Below, in pieces: positions 8,335 through 15,194 of a DNA stretch of 64,000 nt. A program made the position numbers and the translations under genes. This stretch comes from UBA3102 sp964413055 (lineage in GTDB: Bacteria > Bacillota > Desulfotomaculia > Desulfotomaculales > Pelotomaculaceae), in NCBI GenBank assembly GCA_964413055.1, contig CAYPRB010000010.1:6090-70089 (forward strand), read 5' to 3'. The first letter of the stretch is position 1; the number at the start of each line of letters is the position of its first letter. The notes under the pieces were generated by a model. It was not told the DNA's origin, made no database searches, and saw nothing but the letters and a program-made list of their open reading frames with translations.

Positions 8335-9362
8335 TATTTTGCTCCAAATGAGTTAGACATTTCTCGCAGCTGATTGAGTTTCTCCGCCGCAGCACCACTG
8401 TTTATCAGCATGTTGGCGAGGGCTATGCCTTCCTCAAAGCCGGCTGTTTTGCCGCCGACTATCAATGCACCGGCAGCATTGAGTACAATCGCATTACGTC
8501 TGGGTCCGGTTATTTCGCCTGAGAAGACACCACGAATCGTTTTTGCGTTTTCTTCGGGAGTGCCTGTTTTAATTTCTTCAAGGGTACAGCACTCCATGCC
8601 AAAATCTTCGGGCTGAATCTCATAGGTTGTGATCTCACCATCTTTTAGCTCATTGATTCTGGTTTTGCCGAGCAGGGAAATTTCATCCAGACCATCCAGG
8701 CCGTGTACAAACATGGCGTTGGTATATCCGAGCTCTTTAGCTACATAAGACACGGTATCGATAAGCTCGGGCTTGTAAACGCCGAGGACATGCCTGGGTG
8801 CAAGAGCGGGGTTGATTAATGGACCAATGATGGTATAGAAAATGGTTTTGATACCAAGATCCGATTCCGCGGGCAGAACTTTACACATTACCGGATGGAA
8901 CAAAGGTGCGTAGATGAAAGCAATGCCGATTTTCTCAATCAGTTTTTCAACCTGTGCAGGAGTGAGGTTGATGTTGACGTCCAGAGCCTCCAGTACATCT
9001 GCGCTGCCGGACAGGCTTGAAATGGAACGGCTGCCGTGCTTCGCAATAGGAATACCTGCTGCCGCAGCAACAATGGCTGTTGCGGTGGAAATATTAAAAG
9101 TGCTTAAGCCCCCGCCAGTCCCGCAGGTGTCCATAAGATCTGTTTCCACATTGGGCTTCAGGGAGATACAGTTTTCGCGCATCGCTTTAGCGATGAAGGC
9201 TATTTCTTGCAGGGAAGCACCTTTCATCAGAAGTGCGACCTGAAAACCGGCAATCTGAACGTCGCTGACTTCATTATTGTTTATGGATCTGATAAGTTGA
9301 AAAATCTCCTGTTCAGTCAGTTCCTGATTGTTTGTTGTTTTGTTCAAAACATTTTTATACAT
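8334..9362 (-). CDS. trpD: Anthranilate phosphoribosyltransferase, divergent
   Basis: 342 aa; ATG at 9362 with TGGAGGA upstream. It has the TrpD glycine loop DTCGTGGG, FNISTATA, HGSRSISSLSGSADVLEAL and GPLINPA. It would transfer phosphoribose from PRPP to anthranilate. Two regions that bind anthranilate in characterised enzymes differ: the usual HGN is HGS (Ser111), and the usual PVRRELG is PAESDLG (residues 164-170), so both expected Arg residues are missing. These comparisons are from memory of the family. Overlap with trpC by TAATG indicates tight coupling. Confidence 0.82.
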   Translation of the reverse strand: MYKNVLNKTTNNQELTEQEIFQLIRSINNNEVSDVQIAGFQVALLMKGASLQEIAFIAKAMRENCISLKPNVETDLMDTCGTGGGLSTFNISTATAIVAAAAGIPIAKHGSRSISSLSGSADVLEALDVNINLTPAQVEKLIEKIGIAFIYAPLFHPVMCKVLPAESDLGIKTIFYTIIGPLINPALAPRHVLGVYKPELIDTVSYVAKELGYTNAMFVHGLDGLDEISLLGKTRINELKDGEITTYEIQPEDFGMECCTLEEIKTGTPEENAKTIRGVFSGEITGPRRNAIVLNAAGALIVGGKTAGFEEGIALANMLINSGAAAEKLNQLREMSNSFGAK

Positions 9363-9403
9363 AATTTGTGTCCTCCAAAAAGGTTTTTCCGTTTGTTCAT
9401 GAT

Positions 9404-10186
9404 TTATTTAAGGGGATTTTCAATGCCTTTTTTCATACTGCGTACATATTCTGAGACAGGTTTAACACTGTCCTTGCCGAATTTTGCCACTAACTTTACA
9501 ATTGCACTTCCGACAATGGCGCCATCGGCTAACTCGGCCATACTGCCGGCCTGTTCAGGTGTGGAAATGCCGAAGCCGATGGCACATGGAACATTGGTAA
9601 CTTCCCGAACTTTTTGCACCATTATGCCAATATCCGTTGTAATCTCGCCGCGTACGCCGGTCACGCCAAGGGAAGATACGCAATAAATGAACCCCTTGGC
9701 TTCTTTGGCGATCAAGGTAATTCGTTCTTCCGAGGTGGGGGCTATCATAGAAATTAAATCGATTTTGTAAAGCTCACAGACATCTGCTAATTCGTTTTTT
9801 TCTTCAAACGGCATATCAGGGACGATGATACCATCGATACCGCATTCGGCACACCGGCTTAAAAACTTTTCTTTCCCGTAGGTGAAAATTGGGTTGAGAT
9901 AAGTCATGAACAGCAGCGGCACATCCGTTTTTTGACGGATTCGTACGACCATATCAAAAAGTTTGTCAGTGGTGCAGCCGCTCTTCAATGCACGTTCGTC
10001 CGCCTCCTGAATAACAATGCCTTCCGCAACCGGATCAGAAAACGGTATGCCGATTTCGATTAGATCAGTGCCCGCTTCCACCATAGCGAAGACCAGTTTC
10101 TCCGTGGTTTCTATATCGGGATCGCCGCCCGTGACGAAAGCAATAAATGCTTTACGGTTTGCAAAAGCCTTGGTGATTCTACTCAA
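9404..10186 (-). CDS. trpA: Tryptophan synthase alpha subunit
   Basis: 260 aa, TTG start inside the last codons of trpB (8-bp overlap). The catalytic Glu is in LIEIGIPFSDP; the second acidic residue, Asp in the Escherichia coli LADG motif, is Glu here (VAEG). GFGISTPEQ and DGAIVGSAIV form the phosphate site. It cleaves indole-3-glycerol phosphate to indole, which passes to TrpB. The gene lies second in a trp operon that begins with trpB, an unusual order. Confidence 0.92.
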   Translation of the reverse strand: MSRITKAFANRKAFIAFVTGGDPDIETTEKLVFAMVEAGTDLIEIGIPFSDPVAEGIVIQEADERALKSGCTTDKLFDMVVRIRQKTDVPLLFMTYLNPIFTYGKEKFLSRCAECGIDGIIVPDMPFEEKNELADVCELYKIDLISMIAPTSEERITLIAKEAKGFIYCVSSLGVTGVRGEITTDIGIMVQKVREVTNVPCAIGFGISTPEQAGSMAELADGAIVGSAIVKLVAKFGKDSVKPVSEYVRSMKKGIENPLK

Positions 10187-11372
10187 AAAGTGATACCCCC
10201 TTGTATCTGGCGATTGCCGCTACATCTTTGTCACCTCGTCCCGAGAGGTTAACGACGATGATCTGGTCCTTTGCCATCGCGGGCGCAAGTTCCTTAGCGT
10301 AGGCAACGGCGTGTGCACTCTCAATGGCAGGAATGATTCCCTCGGTGTGGGAAAGATATTCAAAGGCCTCTACGGCTTCAGAGTCTGTAATTGGCACGTA
10401 CTGTGCCCGGCCTTTATCGGAGAGATATGCGTGTTCCGGCCCGATTCCCGGGTAATCAAGTCCTGCCGAAATGGAGTAAACCGGTGCGATCTGACCGTAT
10501 TCATCCTGGCAAAAATAGGATTTCATACCATGGAACACGCCGACTGTACCATTAGCAATCGTTGCCGCATTCTTTGGGTTGTCTACGCCAAGCCCGGCAG
10601 CCTCACAGCCGATAAGTTTTACTGACGGATCTAGAATAAACTCATAAAAGGCTCCCATGGCGTTGCTACCACCGCCGACACAGGCGATGACTACATCGGG
10701 AAGTTTTCCTTCGTCCACCATGAGTTGTTCTTTAATCTCTTTACCTATGACCTTTTGGAAATCCCGTACAATGGTCGGGAAGGGGTGCGGCCCCATAACC
10801 GAACCCAGGACATACATCGTATCATCCATACGTGCTGTCCACTCGCGCATGGTTTCGTTGACGGCGTCTTTTAATGTCATAGTTCCGCTGGTGACCGGGT
10901 AGACTTTGGCGCCTAGCAGCTCCATGCGAAATACATTCAATGCCTGACGTTCGGTGTCTTCCTTGCCCATAAAGATTTCGCATTCCATATCCATCAATGC
11001 AGCAGCCGTAGCAGTGGCAACTCCGTGCTGTCCGGCGCCCGTTTCGGCAATCACCCGGGTTTTTCCCATGCGTTTAGCCAGCAGCACCTGGCCCAGAACA
11101 TTGTTGATTTTATGGGATCCTGTATGGTTAAGGTCCTCCCGTTTAAGGTATATCTTTGCGCCGCCAAGATCCTGTGTCATCTTCGCCGCATAATACAACA
11201 GTGATGGCCTGCCAGCGTATTTTTTCAGTAAACCATCCAGCTCATTTTGAAAAGCAGGGTCATTTTTGTAGAACTCGTATGCCTTTTCAAGTTCCTGAAC
11301 GGCCTTCATTAATGTCTCAGGCATATACTGCCCGCCGTAATGGCCAAATCTTCCTTTTTTTATATAGCACAC
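10179..11372 (-). CDS. trpB: Tryptophan synthase beta subunit (start region apparently disrupted)
   Basis: 397 aa from the GTG at 11372. GRFGHYGGQYMPETLM is the classic TrpB N-terminus, LNHTGSHKINN holds the PLP lysine (Lys88), and GGGSNAMG binds the cofactor phosphate. It condenses indole with serine. The GTG has AGGGG directly abutting it, too close for a normal Shine-Dalgarno, and lies 7 nt after the stop of a 16-residue ORF that begins MNQTLPDRIK after a good AGGAGG. Removing 43 nt between two ATAAAA repeats would join that peptide in frame to KGRFGHYGG, which suggests the original start was at 11430. Expression now probably depends on reinitiation or on a weak start. Confidence 0.88.
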   Translation of the reverse strand: MCYIKKGRFGHYGGQYMPETLMKAVQELEKAYEFYKNDPAFQNELDGLLKKYAGRPSLLYYAAKMTQDLGGAKIYLKREDLNHTGSHKINNVLGQVLLAKRMGKTRVIAETGAGQHGVATATAAALMDMECEIFMGKEDTERQALNVFRMELLGAKVYPVTSGTMTLKDAVNETMREWTARMDDTMYVLGSVMGPHPFPTIVRDFQKVIGKEIKEQLMVDEGKLPDVVIACVGGGSNAMGAFYEFILDPSVKLIGCEAAGLGVDNPKNAATIANGTVGVFHGMKSYFCQDEYGQIAPVYSISAGLDYPGIGPEHAYLSDKGRAQYVPITDSEAVEAFEYLSHTEGIIPAIESAHAVAYAKELAPAMAKDQIIVVNLSGRGDKDVAAIARYKGVSLFE

Positions 11373-11379
11373 CCCCTAA

Positions 11380-11430
11380 TTACGCTGTTGAAAAATAAGA
11401 TTTTATCCTGTCTGGCAATGTTTGATTCAT
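11380..11430 (-). CDS. Short leader ORF, likely the detached N-terminus of trpB
   Basis: 16 codons (MNQTLPDRIKSYFSTA) with ATG at 11430-11428 and AGGAGG at 11445-11440, a 9-nt spacing and the best ribosome binding site in the region. The first ten residues resemble the natural beginning of TrpB proteins (MxxTLPDxxGRFG). It ends 7 nt before the trpB GTG, so ribosomes translating it could restart on trpB. It has no Trp codons, so it is not a classical attenuation peptide. Confidence 0.5.
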   Translation of the reverse strand: MNQTLPDRIKSYFSTA

Positions 11431-11479
11431 TTTTTTCAGCCTCCTGCAAGTATTTACCTTTACCTGATACCTGAACAAC

Positions 11480-11505
11480 AAAAAACCGGATGTAGAGTCC
11501 GGCTT
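11480..11505 (-). terminator. Second terminator-like hairpin in the trp leader
   Basis: On the minus strand, AAGCCGGA (11505-11498) can pair with TCCGGTTT (11490-11483), including one G-U pair, around the loop CTCTACA; a run of six T begins within the 3' arm. The loop and the end of the 5' arm (GACTCTAC) can alternatively pair with GTGGAGTT (11531-11524) inside the second NAG-repeat block, so terminator and antiterminator would be mutually exclusive. Confidence 0.5.
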
Positions 11506-11520
11506 GATATTGAAATCTGG

Positions 11521-11582
11521 CTCAACTCCACTCAACTTTGCTATACTATCCACTTCGTGGATATCTTTACTAAGCTCTTCTT
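11521..11582 (-). promoter_or_regulatory. Second TRAP-like NAG-repeat block in the trp leader
   Basis: Reading the minus strand, NAG triplets have their left plus-strand coordinates at 11580, 11575, 11570, 11565, then 11553 in a small hairpin (CCAC-GAA-GTGG), then 11546, 11541, 11536, 11531, 11526 and 11521. The identities are AAG, GAG, TAG, AAG, AAG, TAG, TAG, AAG, GAG, GAG, GAG. Within the two main blocks the spacing is exactly 5 nt, as in TRAP targets. The block precedes the hairpin at 11480-11505. Confidence 0.55.
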
Positions 11583-11620
11583 GTGTAAAGCCCACAGGAT
11601 GACCGTTGAAAATTTAATTT

Positions 11621-11648
11621 AAAAAAAACGGTACTCAAATGAGCACCG
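11621..11648 (-). terminator. First trp leader terminator (attenuator)
   Basis: Minus-strand arms CGGTGCTC (11648-11641) and GAGTACCG (11636-11629), an 8-bp stem with one G-U pair and an ATTT loop, followed by eight T (11628-11621). Its 5' arm can alternatively pair with TGAGCCGG (11671-11664) at the end of the first NAG-repeat block: CCGG with CCGG and CTCA with TGAG, with a 2-nt bulge. This gives an antiterminator that a protein bound to the repeats would block. Confidence 0.75.
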
Positions 11649-11656
11649 GTGTTTTA

Positions 11657-11716
11657 CTATTTTCCGGCTCATCTCAGCTTAACTCACACTAACTTTCACT
11701 TAACTAATCTCAGCTT
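11657..11716 (-). promoter_or_regulatory. First TRAP-like NAG-repeat site in the trp leader
   Basis: Ten NAG triplets on the minus strand, with left plus-strand coordinates 11714, 11709, 11704, 11699, 11693, 11689, 11683, 11678, 11673 and 11668. They read AAG, GAG, TAG, AAG, AAG, TAG, GAG, AAG, GAG, GAG, with spacings of 5,5,5,6,4,6,5,5,5 nt; another TAG lies at 11657. TRAP (MtrB) of Bacillus binds 11 G/UAG repeats separated by two or three nucleotides in just this position, between promoter and terminator. AAG copies are weaker TRAP sites. No mtrB gene is in the window. Confidence 0.7.
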
Positions 11717-11739
11717 ATTTCATTTATAGAATTTTTTTT

Positions 11740-11769
11740 ATTATATGTTTAATGTATAATGATTGTCAA
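11740..11769 (-). promoter_or_regulatory. Promoter of the trp operon
   Basis: On the minus strand TTGACA (11769-11764) and TATAAT (11745-11740) are both perfect sigma-A hexamers with an 18-bp spacer. Transcription would start near 11733, giving a leader of about 300 nt before trpB that contains both repeat blocks and both hairpins. Confidence 0.85.
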
Positions 11770-12413
11770 TTGCGTTTTTTTCCACAGCCCCATTTCCGCC
11801 CTTTTATAGAAATTTTATAGAAACCCTGCAGGCGCTCAGGTTGCTTCCCAGCATTGCCTTATCCTTAAAGATAAGTACTTGAAAAAAGAGGTCTTAAACT
11901 GAGCTGACACTTACCGGGGGTTTGGGGGATACAAAGAATAACATAGGAGAATTAGACCATGATTACTATAAAATGTTCACAATGCCGCAATACCACTAAA
12001 AAGATAGGTATCTTTTACTAAAAAAATGTCTCGCCAACCGCCAACAAAACACATTCTGGTTCTTTGAGCAATTTACTCTCCTTACTTAAATACTAAAATT
12101 TAACAAAAAATTATTACTTAATATATTACATTCTAATGACAAGGCCACCCCCTAATGTTTTTTAATGTAGTTTTCATTTACACTTATTTTAGTGCTATAA
12201 AAATTGCTCTAACTTATTTGCATTCAAGTTTCTACAACATATCTCAATGATCCTTTATCGTGGCTATTTAATTTTTTTATAACTAACTTCAAATCAATAA
12301 TTGTTTTTTATTCTGATATTTTTAATACCATTAATTAACAGATTTCAGAATTGTTTCAACGGCATATTTTGATCTTGAGGGCTGGTGGATAATTTGCTTA
12401 TAGGGGGATAAAA
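11770..12413. other. AT-rich intergenic region between the trp promoter and spoVR
   Basis: About 640 bp with no substantial gene. It holds one tiny ORF with a ribosome binding site (11959-12021) and, at its end, the spoVR ribosome binding site. I saw no tRNA, riboswitch or convincing repeat; the promoter of spoVR was not identified with confidence. Confidence 0.6.
11959..12021 (+). CDS. Possible 20-residue peptide or remnant of a zinc-binding protein
   Basis: ATG at 11959 with AGGAGA about 9 nt upstream encodes MITIKCSQCRNTTKKIGIFY. The CSQC pair looks like the first knuckle of a zinc ribbon, so this could be the remnant of a longer gene. No neighbour or promoter supports expression. Confidence 0.22.
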   Translation: MITIKCSQCRNTTKKIGIFY

Positions 12414-13844
12414 GTGAAACTACAGGAAGAAATTAAGCTACTGGAAAAATCGCTGGGAATTATCATGGCTAAGGGCAGGGAATTGGGTCTTGATTTTTAT
12501 GACACTTTTTTTGAGATCTGTCCGCCGGATATTATTTATACTTTTGGTGCTTACGGCATGCCGACCCGTTTTTCTCACTGGACATTCGGCAAAGCTTACC
12601 ACAAGATGAAAACGCATTACGATTATAATCTCGGGCGCATTTATGAAATGGTGATTAATACCGATCCTTGTTATGCTTTTTTATTGGAAGGAAACAGTAT
12701 GATCCAGAATAAAATGGTAATGGCACATGTATTGGGTCACTGTGATTTCTTTAAAAATAATGTTTATTTTAAAAACACCTCCAGGGATATGGTAGAGTCG
12801 ATGGCTGCGGCTGCCAACCGGTTCCGTGCGTACGAATCGGAATACGGCCGTTATAAAGTGGAAAAATTTATTGACGCGGCTATTTCTATTCAGGAACACA
12901 TTGAAACCAGGCCGTTTTTAAAGAACAAGCACGAAGCATGGAGACGGAAAAAAAAGAAAAGCTGCAACTGCAGCTCTAAAGATTCCGCTTCACCATATGA
13001 CGATTTGTGGTCGCTGGATAAAAATCCGATGGTTGAATGTGCCGAAAACGGGCGGCATAAAAAGTTTCCGCCGGAACCCGAAAAGGATTTGATGTTGTTT
13101 ATCAGCCAAAACAGCAAGGAGTTGGACGACTGGCAGCAGGATATTATGTCCGTTGTCCGGCAGGAAATGCTTTATTTTTGGCCGCAAATGGAAACAAAGA
13201 TTATGAATGAAGGCTGGGCGACTTACTGGCACCTGAGGATCATGCGTGCAATCAACCTGGATGACCGGGAGGCCGTTGAATTTGCCAAAATGCATGCTTC
13301 CATTGTGCAACCTATCCGCACGCAGATTAATCCGTATGCCCTGGGGTTGAAAATATTTGAAGATATTGAAAAACGCTGGGATAACCCCACGCCGGAAGAA
13401 AAAGAAAGGTACGGCCGGCCCGGCGGGGAAGGACGTGAAAAAATATTTGAAGTCCGGTCGGTGGAAAATGACATTTCTTTTCTTCGTAATTACCTGACCC
13501 GGGAAATAGTTGAAGATTTAGATCTTTATTTATATAAAAAAACCGGTTACGATTGGAAAATAAGTGATAAAAACTGGGAGACTATTCGGGACGGCCTGGT
13601 AAATAACCTGGTCAATTGCGGTTATCCCCACATTACGGTTGAGGACGGGGATTTTGCTAAACGGGGCGAGCTTTACCTTAAACATAATTTTGAAGGTATA
13701 GAATTGGACGTTCGTTATCTGGAAAATACCCTGCCCCATGTTTATACCTTGTGGGGACGCCCGGTGCATCTTGAAACCACGTTAAGCAGCAAGCCGGTAT
13801 TGTTCTCATATAATGGAGAAAAAGTAACAAAAAAATTTATGTAA
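12414..13844 (+). CDS. spoVR: SpoVR family protein
   Basis: 476 aa, GTG start with AGGGGG upstream. The N-terminal half has the family hallmarks ICPPDIIYTFGAYGMPTRFSHW, KMVMAHVLGHCDFFKNN and later MNEGWATYWHL, whose His and Glu residues could form a metal site. In Bacillus subtilis SpoVR affects spore cortex formation; in enterobacteria the homologue YcgB accompanies a PrkA kinase. No prkA or yhbH homologue is adjacent here. A Lys/Cys-rich patch (RRKKKKSCNCSS, about residues 178-189) is an insertion I do not recall from standard members. It is followed by a flavoprotein gene 72 bp downstream. Confidence 0.9.
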   Translation: MKLQEEIKLLEKSLGIIMAKGRELGLDFYDTFFEICPPDIIYTFGAYGMPTRFSHWTFGKAYHKMKTHYDYNLGRIYEMVINTDPCYAFLLEGNSMIQNKMVMAHVLGHCDFFKNNVYFKNTSRDMVESMAAAANRFRAYESEYGRYKVEKFIDAAISIQEHIETRPFLKNKHEAWRRKKKKSCNCSSKDSASPYDDLWSLDKNPMVECAENGRHKKFPPEPEKDLMLFISQNSKELDDWQQDIMSVVRQEMLYFWPQMETKIMNEGWATYWHLRIMRAINLDDREAVEFAKMHASIVQPIRTQINPYALGLKIFEDIEKRWDNPTPEEKERYGRPGGEGREKIFEVRSVENDISFLRNYLTREIVEDLDLYLYKKTGYDWKISDKNWETIRDGLVNNLVNCGYPHITVEDGDFAKRGELYLKHNFEGIELDVRYLENTLPHVYTLWGRPVHLETTLSSKPVLFSYNGEKVTKKFM

Positions 13845-13916
13845 TATACAACATATATAGTCATTTATGTAGATTTACACCCTTCCTTGAATATAATAAC
13901 TCCGGGAGGGTTTTTT

Positions 13917-15194
13917 ATGGTTGTGGTGGTTGTGGGGGGTGGCTGGGCGGGATGTGCTGCGGCTTATGCCGCGGTATCAGCCGGGGTGCCCGCTATTTTG
14001 ACAGAAAAGACTGATATGCTTCTCGGTACCGGGCTGGTGGGGGGCATCATGCGCAATAACGGCCGGTTTACCGCGTTGGAAGAGGCCAGGGTGCTAGGTG
14101 CAAACAATTTTATTGATATCATTGAAAAAGTAGCTACTCACCGCCGGCTTGATTTCCCGGGGCACCGTCACGCCATGCTGTATGATGTCAACCGGATTGA
14201 ACCGGCGGTCAAGAAATTGCTATTAGCGTCGGGTGTCCAGTTGAAGCTGCAGCAAAGAATGACCGGTATTACCAGGAACAATGACCATATCAACGGTATA
14301 AAGACTGCCCGGGGGGAAGTAATCCGGGGGGATGTGTTCATAGACTGCACCGGGACGGCCGGGCCGGTCAAAAATTGTTCTCGTTTTGGTTCCGGTTGTG
14401 CCATGTGTATTTTACGCTGTCCCACCTTCGGGCCGCGTGTCAGTCTGACTGCCCAGGCCGGCGTAGCGGAAATACGGGCTGGAGAAGGTTTTCCGTATTT
14501 CGAGGCCATGAGCGGTTCGTGCAAGTTAGAAAAAAAATCCCTGGCACCTGCTCTGGTGCGGGAGTTGGAAAACAAAGGTGTTCTCGTAGTCCCCCTGCCC
14601 AGACACCTGCATAAAAACAACCACTTAAGTCTTAAAGTCTGCCAGCAATATGCCTTGAATGAATTTGCAGAGAATTTGGTGCTGCTGGATACCGGCCACG
14701 CAAAATTAATGACGCCGTTTTTCCCGCTGGAAGTGCTGCGTACTATAGATGGTTTCCAGAATGCATGTTATGCTGATCCCTACTCCGGCAGCAGAGGCAA
14801 TTCAATCCGTTTTATGGCCATAGCTCCTTGTGACAGCAGCTTGCGCGTACAAGGCGTAGCCAATTTGTTTTGTGCCGGAGAAAAAACCGGCCTGCTGGTT
14901 GGGCATACCGAAGCTATAGTTACCGGTTTTTTGGCCGGCCATAATGCGGCCCGGCTGGCAGGGGGAAAAGAATTGCTGGTACTGCCGGAAGAACTGGCCT
15001 GCGGCGACATTATTGCGTACATGCACCGGGAAATGAAAAAACCTGAGGGTATGAAAATAAAATACACTTTTTCCGGTTCGGTTTATTTTAAAAGAATGCA
15101 GGAACTGGACCTTTATACTACAGATTTGACGGAAATAAAAAAGAGGGTTACCAGCACAGGCTTGGCCGGCATTTTTTTAAACAGCCAGCTATGA
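13917..15194 (+). CDS. GidA/TrmFO-related FAD-dependent oxidoreductase with CxxCxxxC motif
   Basis: 425 aa from the ATG at 13917 (GGGAGGG 6 nt upstream); an upstream in-frame start at 13887 lacks a ribosome binding site. The N-terminus VVVVVGGGWAGCAAAYAAV is an FAD dinucleotide-binding fold, and the C-terminal VANLFCAGEKTGLLVGHTEAIVTGFLAGHNAAR matches the second FAD motif of MnmG (GidA) and TrmFO. The central CAMCILRCPTFGPR contains CxxCxxxC, a possible metal or cluster site or a variant of the MnmG active-site cysteine region. The protein is shorter than MnmG and not a canonical TrmFO. The substrate is unknown; a role in RNA modification is only one possibility. Its 3' end overlaps the convergent channel gene by 6 bp. 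Confidence 0.7.
   Translation: MVVVVVGGGWAGCAAAYAAVSAGVPAILTEKTDMLLGTGLVGGIMRNNGRFTALEEARVLGANNFIDIIEKVATHRRLDFPGHRHAMLYDVNRIEPAVKKLLLASGVQLKLQQRMTGITRNNDHINGIKTARGEVIRGDVFIDCTGTAGPVKNCSRFGSGCAMCILRCPTFGPRVSLTAQAGVAEIRAGEGFPYFEAMSGSCKLEKKSLAPALVRELENKGVLVVPLPRHLHKNNHLSLKVCQQYALNEFAENLVLLDTGHAKLMTPFFPLEVLRTIDGFQNACYADPYSGSRGNSIRFMAIAPCDSSLRVQGVANLFCAGEKTGLLVGHTEAIVTGFLAGHNAARLAGGKELLVLPEELACGDIIAYMHREMKKPEGMKIKYTFSGSVYFKRMQELDLYTTDLTEIKKRVTSTGLAGIFLNSQL

Noticed and set aside
11380..11595. 71-codon open frame in the trp leader as a gene
   Set aside because: Its start is a GTG without ribosome binding site, and most of the frame covers the second NAG-repeat block and hairpin. Only the last 16 codons, with their own SD and ATG, look translated.
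11657..11716. HutP rather than TRAP as the ligand of the trp leader repeats
   Set aside because: HutP sites as I recall them use NAG triplets about 7 nt apart in groups of three; here ten triplets are spaced about 5 nt, as for TRAP. Not fully excluded.
11373..11733. T-box riboswitch before trpB
   Set aside because: No AGGGTGGNACCGCG-type antiterminator sequence was found on the minus strand; NAG repeats explain the leader better.
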